Shown here in pieces: positions 25,513 to 33,622 of a stretch of 64,000 nt of DNA (position 1 is its first letter; every line of letters starts with the position of its first letter). The translations under genes and the position numbers were made by a program. The stretch comes from Bradyrhizobium ottawaense. Its GTDB lineage: Bacteria > Pseudomonadota > Alphaproteobacteria > Rhizobiales > Xanthobacteraceae. The stretch covers positions 5,866,001 through 5,930,000 of the forward strand of contig NZ_CP029425.2 of NCBI RefSeq assembly GCF_002278135.3, in the 5' to 3' direction. The notes under the pieces are model-generated. The model ran no database searches. It had not been told where the DNA came from and was given only the letters and a program-made list of their open reading frames with translations.

Positions 25513-26386
25513 GTGCAGTCCCCGGTCTGGAAATGGCCTTGCGTCCAATTGCGCGGCGGCCGACCTCGCCGATCATTCCGGCAAGGCTGAAGATGAGCAG
25601 TTCGAATTTGTTCAGGTGCACCCGCTCGCGCAGGGGATCGCGCACCTTCAAGAGGCGCACGATACGGTCGGCATAGGCCTGGATCACCGCGACGTCGACG
25701 CCGAGGCGGAAATCCCGGATCTCCGCAGCGAGCGCCCTGCCCTCGTCGAGCAGCACTTCATTGCGCACGGCCAGCGCCTGCAGGCAGGCCAGCATCGCCG
25801 GCGGCGACTGCGAAAGCCCGAGCTGCTCGACCGAAGCACCGTGTGCTGCCAGTGCATCGCGCGGCAGATAGACGCGGTTGAGCTCGCGAAAATCCTTGCC
25901 GCAATCCTGCAGGTGATTGTTGATCTGCAAGCCTGCACAGAGCGCATCCGATGCGGCCCAGGTCGAGGTGCTCTCGCCGTGGACATCGAGCATGAAGCGG
26001 CCGACCGGCATCGCCGAGTAACGGCAATAGTGGATGACCTCGTCCCAGTTCTCGTAGCGAAGCTTGGTCACGTCCATGCGGAAGGCGATGAGCACGTCGA
26101 GCGCATGGCGCGGCGCCATGCCGCGCTCGGCCAGTGCACGGCGCAAAATGACGGCCTCAGCCTGGGTGTCGCCCTTGCCGAGCAGTTCCGCCTCGAGCAG
26201 GTCGAGATAAGCGAGCTTCTGATCGGGCGGCAGGGTCGCGTGATCGGCAATGTCGTCGGCGGTGCGGACGAAATTGTAATACGCCAGGATCAGGGCGCGA
26301 TGACGCGGATGAATGATCCAGGACGCGACGGGAAAATTCTCGTCGCGGTCACCTTTACCGGATCGCAATTCGCTCGCAGAGGTCAT
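25502..26386 (-). CDS. hpnC: Hydroxysqualene synthase HpnC
   Basis: Squalene/phytoene synthase family enzyme of 294 residues that converts presqualene diphosphate to hydroxysqualene. Motifs: ENFPVASWIIHPRHRALI at the N-terminus, first Asp motif RTADDIADH near residues 41-49, and QINNHLQDCGKDFRELNRVYLP near 165. It is the first gene of the hpnC-D-E-shc-hpnG operon. The 190-bp upstream gap to the next gene's terminator holds the promoter, but no clear consensus was found. Confidence 0.94.
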   Translation of the reverse strand: MTSASELRSGKGDRDENFPVASWIIHPRHRALILAYYNFVRTADDIADHATLPPDQKLAYLDLLEAELLGKGDTQAEAVILRRALAERGMAPRHALDVLIAFRMDVTKLRYENWDEVIHYCRYSAMPVGRFMLDVHGESTSTWAASDALCAGLQINNHLQDCGKDFRELNRVYLPRDALAAHGASVEQLGLSQSPPAMLACLQALAVRNEVLLDEGRALAAEIRDFRLGVDVAVIQAYADRIVRLLKVRDPLRERVHLNKFELLIFSLAGMIGEVGRRAIGRKAISRPGTAHDA

Positions 26387-26535
26387 CGAGGGCTGGTTTA
26401 CAATCGTTTGGACAGGAAGGGCTTCTTCGCTCGCGCGGGCTCATGCCGGCGATCCGCCGCGGCCCCCATATAGGGGAATACGGCCGCAAAACCAATCCTG
26501 TCTCTCGATGGCTGCCCTTCCGCGGATCGGGCCCG

Positions 26536-26561
26536 AAAAGGCGGCCCGGAGGCCGCCTTTT
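26536..26561 (-). terminator. Rho-independent terminator after the small Cys protein
   Basis: A perfect 11-bp stem AAAAGGCGGCC (26536-26546) / GGCCGCCTTTT (26551-26561) with a CGGA loop lies 19 nt beyond the stop of the leftward gene. It insulates hpnC from that gene. Confidence 0.85.
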
Positions 26562-26579
26562 GTGGGCCAGTGGCCGAGC

Positions 26580-26813
26580 TTACTGGTTGTGGGTCTTCAG
26601 AACCTGGTCGCAGGCCTGCGAGATCTTGGCCCGGTTCTCCTTGAGGCAGGCCAGGATGGTGAAATCGCCCTGGTCGATGACCGGGCGGCAGAACTTCTGC
26701 ACGTCGCGCGTGCAGGCCTTCTGCTCGGCGTCCGTGCCGCGCCCTGCCTGGGCAAAGGCCGCCGTCGAAAGGGATGCCGACAGCAGGGTGAGAGCGACGA
26801 GAAGCTTACGCAT
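26580..26813 (-). CDS. Small secreted cysteine-rich protein
   Basis: 77 residues with signal peptide MRKLLVALTLLSASLSTAAFAQ and a mature part of about 55 residues. Four cysteines (KACTRDVQKFC, ILACL, QACDQ) resemble the cysteine-rich repeat found in small periplasmic proteins of rhizobia, probably forming two disulfides. Single-gene transcript between hpnC and an intergenic gap, with its own terminator. The 460 bp upstream (26814-27273) hold no recognisable gene. Function unknown. Confidence 0.75.
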   Translation of the reverse strand: MRKLLVALTLLSASLSTAAFAQAGRGTDAEQKACTRDVQKFCRPVIDQGDFTILACLKENRAKISQACDQVLKTHNQ

Positions 26814-27273
26814 TGTATTCCTTCATTCTGACGGCAGAATCGCACCGGACCCGGACTGCACAGGGCGGAGGACCGGAACGGATTGTTCTGGTGGCAAGTC
26901 GCCGCGACAGGTGCGGCCTCAGAGAAGGCACAAGCACTGGCAAATGCGGCCAAATTGGCGCCACGCCCACCAAATCAGGTCTTCCCTGCGCCTTCATTGG
27001 CAGATGTAAGAGATTGATACTACGTCATAATTCGGAAGCACTGCGTTTTACTGCATACCTGTTGCAGAGCTGCATCTGTCCGCCCCGCCTTTCCCGCCGG
27101 AAACACGCAGAAACAGGGCAAATCGACCGGTCCGGGTCTGGCGAGAGGCGTCGTGAGCCGCCATCTCTGGCGGCCGGGCTTTGAACCTGACACTGGCTCG
27201 GAGCACTAAACTTTCGATGTGGCGAGACGTTATCACGCGTAAGCGGGCGTCGTTCCAAAACGGGATATTTGAG

Positions 27274-27771
27274 ATGAAATTCTTTGGGCGATCTGGACTG
27301 GCAATCAAAGCGGCCGGCATCGGGGCGGCGCTGCTCTTCTCGGTTTCGGCAGGCCACGCTCAGTCGTCCGGCCCGTTTGCCGGTTTCGACGGCGCGTGGA
27401 CCGGCACCGGCACGGTGTCGCTGTCCGACGGCTCCACCGAGCGGATTCGCTGCAAGGCCGACTACAAGGTCGCCGGCAGCGGCCTCAATTTGAAGCAGGC
27501 TCTGCACTGCGCCTCCGACAGCTACAAGTTCGACCTCACCAGCGACGTGACGAGCCAGGGCGAGCGCATCTCCGGAAATTGGAGCGAGTCCAGCCGCAAC
27601 ATCTTCGGCAATCTCCAGGGCACCGCCGGCGGTGGCCAGATCGACGTGTTCGTCGAGGCCAACGGCTTTGCCGCAAATCTGTCGCTGCGCACCAACGGCA
27701 CCAAGCAGACGGTGCAGATCAGCTCCAAGGGCGAGATCCGCGGCGTCAACATCACGATGACGAAGGGCTGA
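27274..27771 (+). CDS. Secreted protein of unknown function
   Basis: 165 residues beginning MKFFGRSGLAIKAAGIGAALLFSVSAGHAQ, a typical signal peptide. The mature domain is a predicted small beta-barrel with GFDGAWTGTGTVSLSDGSTERIRCKADYKV, then two cysteines about 25 residues apart (IRCKAD, LHCASD) and a C-terminus KGEIRGVNITMTKG. ATG 27274 is chosen because the longer frame from 27181 precedes the signal. I recall similar short rhizobial secreted proteins but no function. Its natural terminator was separated from it by the IS that follows. Confidence 0.75.
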   Translation: MKFFGRSGLAIKAAGIGAALLFSVSAGHAQSSGPFAGFDGAWTGTGTVSLSDGSTERIRCKADYKVAGSGLNLKQALHCASDSYKFDLTSDVTSQGERISGNWSESSRNIFGNLQGTAGGGQIDVFVEANGFAANLSLRTNGTKQTVQISSKGEIRGVNITMTKG

Positions 27772-27798
27772 TTTCGTTCAGCTTGAATGGAATCATTA

Positions 27799-29322
27799 GT
27801 CGTCCGTGAAGAAGGACTAAGCCACTGATCGGGAATCTCGATTTGGGCTAAGGGGCATTTCCAGATTGCAAGGTTTTGATGCTTTGGGCGTCAGAACCTT
27901 GCGATTTGGTTTTCGTGGATTCCCTCGAAGCGGGAAGCATGATTCCTTGTCTGCATCGGAGGGAACGATGCGGCCGAAGAAGCACAAGACGACGGGATCG
28001 AACGATCTGTTCCGGGCTCGGCTCGACCAGATCATCAATATGAAGCACGAGCTGGTTCTGCTCGCCGGCAAGGTCGATTGGGACTGGATCGACGGCGAGA
28101 TCGCGCCGCTCTACAGCGAGAACGGCAGGCCCGGGATCGAGACGCGCTTCATGATCGGTCTGCTGTTGCTCAAGCACATTTACGGGCTGTCCGATGAGGA
28201 GGTGTGCGAGCGCTGGGTCCATGACCCATACTTCCAGTTCTTCACCGGGGAAGAGTTCTTTCAGCACACGTTCCCGCACGAGCGCTCGGACCTGAGCCAT
28301 TGGCGCAAGCGGCTTGGCGACAAGCTGGAGTTGCTGCTGGCCGAGAGCTTGCGGGTAGCGCACGAGGCCGGTGCATTACGCAGCCAGGACCTCAAGCGGG
28401 TTACGGTCGACACCACGGTGCAGCCGAAGGCCATCACCTTTCCGACCGATGCCAAGCTGCTGCATGCGGCCATCAAGGGGCTCAACCGCCTGGCGATCAG
28501 GCACGGCGTCAGGCTGCGGCAATCCTATGCTCGCATCGCCAAGGCCGCCGCGATGATGGCCGGCCGCTACGCCCATGCCAAACAGTTCAGGCGGCATCAG
28601 CGGCAGTTGCGTATCCTGCGTAGCCGGCTGGGCCGGATCATCCGCGACATCCGCCGCAAGATCGAAGGCCAGCCAGCACTGGAGCAGGCGTTCGCCCTCC
28701 CGCTCGGCCGGGCCACGCAGATCCGCTCGCAGCAGCAGCGCCAGCGCGGCTGGAAGCTCTATTCCTTCCATGCCCCGGAAGTGGAGTGCATCGGCAAGGG
28801 CAAGGCCAGCGCGCCTTACGAGTTCGGCGTGAAGGCCTCCATCGTCACCAACAACCGCCGGGCTCCCGGTGGCCTGTTCGTGCTGCACGCCAGCGCACTG
28901 CCCGACAACCCCTACGACGGTCACACCTTGCGGGACGTCATTGACCGCACCGAGACACTCACCGGCTGTCCGATCGAGCGGGCCTATGTCGACAAGGGAT
29001 ACCGCGGCCACGACGCACAAAATCCCCGTCGCGTCTTCATCTCCGGCCAGAAGCGCGGCGTTTTCGGTGTCATCAAGCGCGAGCTGCGCCGCCGCTCCGC
29101 CATCGAGCCCATCATCGGACACCTGAAGGCGGAAGGCCACCTCGGGCGCTGCTACCTCAAAGGCCGCGCCGGCGATGCCGCCAACGTCGTCCTCTCAGCC
29201 GTCGGACACAACTTCCGCCGCATCCTCGCCTGGCTGAGATATCTCTTGTGCCTGTTCCTGGCCCAGCTATGGCGCACGCTCGCCCGGCCAGCCTCGATCA
29301 ATCCGGCTTCTTAACGGACGAC
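27799..29322. mobile_element. Intact IS5-family-type insertion sequence, 1524 bp
   Basis: Imperfect terminal inverted repeats: GTCGTCCGTGAAGAAG at the left end and the complement of GTCGTCCGTTAAGAAG at the right, 15 of 16 matching. TCATTA occurs directly outside both ends (27793-27798 and 29323-29328). If the ends are moved out by one base each side, the duplication is CATT, which fits the 4-bp duplications of IS5 relatives. One full transposase frame, so the copy looks recent and potentially active. Confidence 0.88.
27968..29314 (+). CDS. IS5-type DDE transposase
   Basis: 448 residues from ATG 27968, preceded by GGAGGGAA. N-terminal DUF772-like part: PLYSENGRPGIETRFMIGLLLLKHIYGLSDEEVCERW, then FQHTFPHERSDLSHWRKRLG. 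DDE residues probably include Asp in VTVDTTVQ, Asp in AYVDKGYRG and Glu in RRRSAIEPIIGHLKAEGHLGRC. An in-frame extension to 27866 has a poor start context. It occupies nearly the whole element; no frameshift or stop is seen. Confidence 0.9.
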   Translation: MRPKKHKTTGSNDLFRARLDQIINMKHELVLLAGKVDWDWIDGEIAPLYSENGRPGIETRFMIGLLLLKHIYGLSDEEVCERWVHDPYFQFFTGEEFFQHTFPHERSDLSHWRKRLGDKLELLLAESLRVAHEAGALRSQDLKRVTVDTTVQPKAITFPTDAKLLHAAIKGLNRLAIRHGVRLRQSYARIAKAAAMMAGRYAHAKQFRRHQRQLRILRSRLGRIIRDIRRKIEGQPALEQAFALPLGRATQIRSQQQRQRGWKLYSFHAPEVECIGKGKASAPYEFGVKASIVTNNRRAPGGLFVLHASALPDNPYDGHTLRDVIDRTETLTGCPIERAYVDKGYRGHDAQNPRRVFISGQKRGVFGVIKRELRRRSAIEPIIGHLKAEGHLGRCYLKGRAGDAANVVLSAVGHNFRRILAWLRYLLCLFLAQLWRTLARPASINPAS

Positions 29323-29327
29323 TCATT

Positions 29328-29360
29328 AGCCCCCGGTTCTCGCGAGCCGGGGGCTTTTTG
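29328..29360 (+). terminator. Terminator displaced by the IS
   Basis: AGCCCCCGG (29328-29336) and CCGGGGGCT (29347-29355) form a 9-bp stem around a 10-nt loop, followed by TTTTTG. It begins at the target duplication, so before insertion it stood about 30 nt after the 27274-27771 gene. Confidence 0.8.
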
Positions 29361-29394
29361 CTGGCATGAACTCACCCGGAACGGACTTGCCGAG

Positions 29395-30228
29395 ATGGAC
29401 CCGATACGCAGACATCTGCTCAAGGCCGCCGGGCTCTTCGTCGCCACTCGCGCCTTCGCCAATGATCAGCAGGGAGCGAACATGCAGCCTTCGTCCGTGA
29501 AGCCGCGTCACGTGCTCTGCTTCCTTGGAAAGAATGAAAGCCTGCTGCGACCGCCGAAGGCGGTGGCCGAGACGATCGCCGATTTGGGCTTCGAGATCGA
29601 CCGCACCCATTCGCAAGCAAAGCCCGATCCGCACATGGAGCGGTCGTTCGGGGTGTGCTGGGACCGCGTCTTCCCGAAGGCATGGTCCGCATCCGACCAA
29701 GCGGCCGTGGCCAACCACAAATCAGTCCTCTACGTGCTGGGCCCGCCGATGGCTCAGCAGAAGACGGCCGCCTTTTCGGCCGCGGCCCTGCAGATCGTGG
29801 ACGAGATGCTCGACGCGGGCGCCGTCGCGGCGAAGGGCGAGAGCGCCGGCGTCGCTCACGGCATCGCGCGGTGGCGAGGTCTCATGGATCAGGCGCGCAA
29901 GGGCGCCATAACCAGCCAGGGCCTCAGCATGACCCCCGCCGTCACCAAGGCCTGCCGCCTTGCCTTCGCCAAGCGCCCGCTCGCCGGTAACAGCTATTAC
30001 GAGACCGTCGGCTATCACCTCGTCGGCCTGCCGGAGGTTTACGTCGCGAAACCGCGCGGCAACGAATGGTCCGCGGTGATGGCGATGGAGGAGATCGCCA
30101 ACGCCATGGCCGAGCGCGGCATCGAGGCGACGCTGCGCGAGCGCAAGCTCACGCTCTCGCACGAGCAGGACTACGCCGAGGACGACTTCAAGTTCAATCC
30201 GTACGGGATCGTCCGGATCGAGGCGTGA
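29395..30228 (+). CDS. Hypothetical protein with possible Tat-like N-terminus
   Basis: 277 residues from ATG 29395, giving MDPIRRHLLKAAGLFVATRAFA, a twin-arginine-like leader. ATG 29482 (MQPSSVKPRHVLCFLGKNESLL), with GGGAGC 7 nt upstream, would instead give a cytoplasmic 248-residue protein, and I cannot decide between them. The body has VLCFLGKNESLLRPPKAVAETIADLGFEIDR and NSYYETVGYHLVGLPEVYVAKP, which suggests an enzyme-like soluble domain, but I do not recognise the family. It converges with the RND gene (28-nt gap). Confidence 0.6.
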   Translation: MDPIRRHLLKAAGLFVATRAFANDQQGANMQPSSVKPRHVLCFLGKNESLLRPPKAVAETIADLGFEIDRTHSQAKPDPHMERSFGVCWDRVFPKAWSASDQAAVANHKSVLYVLGPPMAQQKTAAFSAAALQIVDEMLDAGAVAAKGESAGVAHGIARWRGLMDQARKGAITSQGLSMTPAVTKACRLAFAKRPLAGNSYYETVGYHLVGLPEVYVAKPRGNEWSAVMAMEEIANAMAERGIEATLRERKLTLSHEQDYAEDDFKFNPYGIVRIEA

Positions 30229-30256
30229 GGCAGGGCAGCCTTAGCTGCCTCGCCGC

Positions 30257-32623
30257 TCAGATTGCCGGCTTGTCGGTCCCCTGCAGCTTGGCGTGCAGGT
30301 TGATCAGCCACATCGCGGTCGGCCGCAGGATGAAGAGGTCGGCGACCAGTGCCATCACCATCGAGAAGGCGCTGAGCCAGCCGAACAGCCGCAGCGACGG
30401 CAGGTCGGAGAACACGGTGACGACGAGGCCGCAGGCCAGCACCACCGTGGTCAGGATCAGCGCCGGGCCGACCAGCACGGTCGCCCGCTCCACCGCGAGC
30501 GCCGAGCCGACGCCCGGCTTGCTCTCGAGCCGGAGGCGGTTGAGGAAGTGGATGGTGGCGCTGAGGCCGAGACCGAACGAGACCGTAAGCGCGACGACGC
30601 TGGCGAATTGCAGGCCCTCGCCCATCGCCCACAGCACCGTTCCCGACATCACCACCGGGAAGATGCCCGGCAGGATGCAGGCGAACATCACCACCCAGGA
30701 GCGGAAGGCGAGGCCGATGAAGATCGCGACCAGCGCGAATTCGACGGTGAGCCCGCGGTTCAGCTTCTCGATCATGCTGGCCGAGTTGCGCGCCGCGATC
30801 GCGGCAAGGCCCGTCACCGCGACCTCGTAGCCCGGATGCTTCTTGCGGACGGCGTCGAGCTCGGCATCGAGCTTGTCGACGATCGGCAGGAGCTGGCTGG
30901 AATCCTTGTCCGGCACGCGGCCGGCGACCACGACCGCGTCCTGCTCGGCGTCAATGAAGCGCCGCACCAGATGCTCGGGAATGACGCTGACATATTCCTT
31001 CAGCGTCGCGACGTCGGCGCTGCCGGCCTTTTCCGCAAGCCAGCGGCGCAGGGTCTCGACCGACCAGACATTGCCGACACCGGCCGCCTTCTCCACGGTC
31101 GCATGCACGTCCGCGATGGTCTGCAGCGTCTCCGGCGAATAGAGCGATTCACCCTTGGGGAACTGGATCAGTACATTGACCGGGTTGGCGCCGGTGAGCT
31201 TGGCGTCGAGCCGGTTGCTGGCTGCGACCGCCTGACGCTTGTCCGGCACCTGGTCGGCAAGCCGGTAGCGCGGCTCCAGATTGGCGTAGATGACGCCGAG
31301 GCCGCCGACGAACAGCACTGCGATCAGGCTGAACAGGCCGGGCCGGCCCACCATCCGCACCGCGATCCAATAGCAGAAATTACGCAGCGCCTGGACGCCG
31401 GCATCCGCGCTCTGGAACTTGACCGCGAACGTCTTCTCGTTGCGCACGAGCAGCACGCCGAACACCGGCACCAGCGACAGCACCGCGACCAGCGCGATGA
31501 TGGTGGCGGCGAGGCCCGCCTCACCGAACTTGCGGATCAGGTCCGAGTTGGAGAACTGCAGCGCGATGAAGGAAATGCCGGCGGTGCCGTGCGTCAGCAC
31601 GCAGGCCGGGCCCACCACCAGCACCGCGTTCTTGAACGCGGTGAACTTGTCCTGGCCCGCGATCAGCCGGTCGCGCGCGGCGAAGGTGAGCTGCATCGAG
31701 TCCGAGAAGCTGATGACCATGATGAGCGGCGTCATCACGTTCAGGAACATGTTGAGATTGAAATTGGCCCAGCCGAGCGCGCCGAGCGCCAACAGGATCG
31801 CGATCATCGGCGGAAACGCCGCGGCGACCATGAACGAGATCTTGCGGAAGAAGATGATGGCGATGATGCAGCCGGCGAGAATGCCGAGGATGTTGTAGGT
31901 CAGCCCGTCGCGTTCGACGGCATTGCGGATCTCAAGCTGCATGACCGGCACGCCCGAGAGCTGCACGTTGAGACCGGTGTCGCTGAGATCCTCCTTCATC
32001 AGGGCGCGGATGTCGCCCACGGTCTTGGTCAGCTTGCTGGACGCCACCACCTCCGGATCGAGCGACAGCACGATCAGCGCCAGCGTGCCGTCTTCCGACA
32101 ACAGCTTGCCGCGGATGATCTCGTTGTTTTTGACGGTCTCGATGAACTTGTCGTAGTCGGCGCCCTCGGGCAGTTCGGCCGGAAACAGCGCCGCCGGCAG
32201 CTTGCCCGGTGCCGGCGCCTGGCGTGCCGAGAAGAGCGAGACCAACCCGCGCGTGCCTTCGACCAGTTGCAGGTCGGTGACGAAGTCGCGCAGCTTCTCC
32301 AGATTGTTCCGGGCCAGCAGGTTCTTGCCCTCGACCACGACGAGGACGTCGAATTCCTCGGCCGGGAACTTCTTCGTGACCTCTTCATATTGATGGAATT
32401 CGCGACTGTCGGAGCGAAACAGCTGCGACAGCGAATCGTCGATCTTGATCCGGTGGATGCCGAACACGGCTCCGACGATCAGGACGAGCAGGACGATGCA
32501 GGAGACGATCGGCGCCCGGACGGCGATCAGCCCGATGCGCTCCAGCCCGAAGGCGATCGAGGACGTAGGTCCCTGCTCGACCTTGTCGACATGAACCTCA
32601 TTCTCGCTGTGCTTTTCGAGCAT
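30257..32623 (-). CDS. RND-superfamily (MMPL-type) transporter, HpnN-like paralogue
   Basis: 788 residues, inner-membrane. TM1 spans about 33-52 (LIAVRAPIVSCIVLLVLIVG), followed by a periplasmic loop with DSLSQLFRSDSREFHQYEEVTKKFP. Two transmembrane blocks follow: one with YNILGILAGCIIAIIFFRK and MVISFSDSMQLTF, one with VALTVSFGLGLSATIHFLNRLR in the last 150 residues. The build is that of the HpnN/MMPL branch, not AcrB. It lies 207 bp downstream of eutC and hpnP on the same strand. Cargo unknown; a lipid is the family expectation. Confidence 0.85.
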   Translation of the reverse strand: MLEKHSENEVHVDKVEQGPTSSIAFGLERIGLIAVRAPIVSCIVLLVLIVGAVFGIHRIKIDDSLSQLFRSDSREFHQYEEVTKKFPAEEFDVLVVVEGKNLLARNNLEKLRDFVTDLQLVEGTRGLVSLFSARQAPAPGKLPAALFPAELPEGADYDKFIETVKNNEIIRGKLLSEDGTLALIVLSLDPEVVASSKLTKTVGDIRALMKEDLSDTGLNVQLSGVPVMQLEIRNAVERDGLTYNILGILAGCIIAIIFFRKISFMVAAAFPPMIAILLALGALGWANFNLNMFLNVMTPLIMVISFSDSMQLTFAARDRLIAGQDKFTAFKNAVLVVGPACVLTHGTAGISFIALQFSNSDLIRKFGEAGLAATIIALVAVLSLVPVFGVLLVRNEKTFAVKFQSADAGVQALRNFCYWIAVRMVGRPGLFSLIAVLFVGGLGVIYANLEPRYRLADQVPDKRQAVAASNRLDAKLTGANPVNVLIQFPKGESLYSPETLQTIADVHATVEKAAGVGNVWSVETLRRWLAEKAGSADVATLKEYVSVIPEHLVRRFIDAEQDAVVVAGRVPDKDSSQLLPIVDKLDAELDAVRKKHPGYEVAVTGLAAIAARNSASMIEKLNRGLTVEFALVAIFIGLAFRSWVVMFACILPGIFPVVMSGTVLWAMGEGLQFASVVALTVSFGLGLSATIHFLNRLRLESKPGVGSALAVERATVLVGPALILTTVVLACGLVVTVFSDLPSLRLFGWLSAFSMVMALVADLFILRPTAMWLINLHAKLQGTDKPAI

Positions 32624-32830
32624 GCCTTATCCAGTTCCTAAATCGGCTCGGGCTGAGAGCTTATTGCGCCCCGCGAACGGCTTGAAAACGCCATACCAAT
32701 GGGAGGCTTGCCCTTTGAAAATGCGCGGAAAATCGCCGCGAGGGGTTTAGCAGGTGAACCGGTCTTTTCGCAAGCAGGCGAAGTGTGGCCGAATCGATCA
32801 AGAAGTGGCGATCTGGGCCGGGGATGCCCG

Positions 32831-33616
32831 TCATTCGGGCAATGCCGTGCCAATTCGACGCGGCGCGCGGTCCGCGCTCTCGTCCTTCAGCGCCACGCCG
32901 CTGACCTGCCGGGCCAGCCCCTCGCGGACCAGCCAGGCGATCTTGAAGGCGCCCTCGTCGTAGCTCAACCCGGCGTGATGGATATTGGACACGCAATTTC
33001 GCTCGGCGTCGGTGCGGCCGGGCTTCGGCGCAAAGGTCAGATAAGCGCCGAGGCTATCGGGCGCCGACAGGCCCGGCCGCTCGCCGATCAGCATCAAGGC
33101 CATGCGCGCACCGAGAATGGCGCCGATCTCGTCGCCGAGCGCGACGCGCGCGCCTGACGCGACGACGACATGGCCGACCGCGACGTCGTCCCCTTCCGCG
33201 AGCAGCGGCAGCAGGCGCCTCACCAGGGCCACCGCATGGGCGTGGACCGCCGCCGCGGACAGGCCGTCGCCAATCACGAGCGCAAGCCGGCACGGCGCCG
33301 AGGCCGCTCGCGCCAAAACCTCGGCCGAGCCAGGGTCGAGCCGCCGTCCCAGATCCGGCCGCCGCAGATAGTCCCTGCGGTCGACCGCCTGGCTCCTCAC
33401 CTCGGTGACGGCAAGCCCCAGCGCGCCGAGATCGGCGACCATACGCGCTGCATCGAAGGCGGCATGCACGGCATCGCGGGCGCGGGCATGATCGAGCGTG
33501 AAATCGAGCAGCGCCTTGGTCGGCACGCTAGCGCCGCTGCGCCCGAGCGCCACGCGCGCGGGCGTGAACGCCCGCAGATCGAGGGTCGGACGGCGCGGCA
33601 GGGCCGGATCAGACAT
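32831..33616 (-). CDS. eutC: Ethanolamine ammonia-lyase small subunit EutC
   Basis: Light chain of adenosylcobalamin-dependent ethanolamine ammonia-lyase, which makes acetaldehyde and ammonia. 261 residues. Recognisable blocks: [40 protein letters not shown]-like [18 protein letters not shown] near residue 113, and the C-terminal [26 protein letters not shown]. It starts 6 nt after hpnP stops, so it is almost certainly co-transcribed with hpnP. The large subunit eutB lies on the other side of hpnP. Confidence 0.93.
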   Translation of the reverse strand: MSDPALPRRPTLDLRAFTPARVALGRSGASVPTKALLDFTLDHARARDAVHAAFDAARMVADLGALGLAVTEVRSQAVDRRDYLRRPDLGRRLDPGSAEVLARAASAPCRLALVIGDGLSAAAVHAHAVALVRRLLPLLAEGDDVAVGHVVVASGARVALGDEIGAILGARMALMLIGERPGLSAPDSLGAYLTFAPKPGRTDAERNCVSNIHHAGLSYDEGAFKIAWLVREGLARQVSGVALKDESADRAPRRIGTALPE

Positions 33617-33622
33617 GTCGCA

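Noticed and set aside
30293..32641. 782-residue plus-strand frame opposite the RND transporter
   Set aside because: The composition is dominated by His, Arg and Asp, without motifs, and it lies exactly over a convincing transporter gene.
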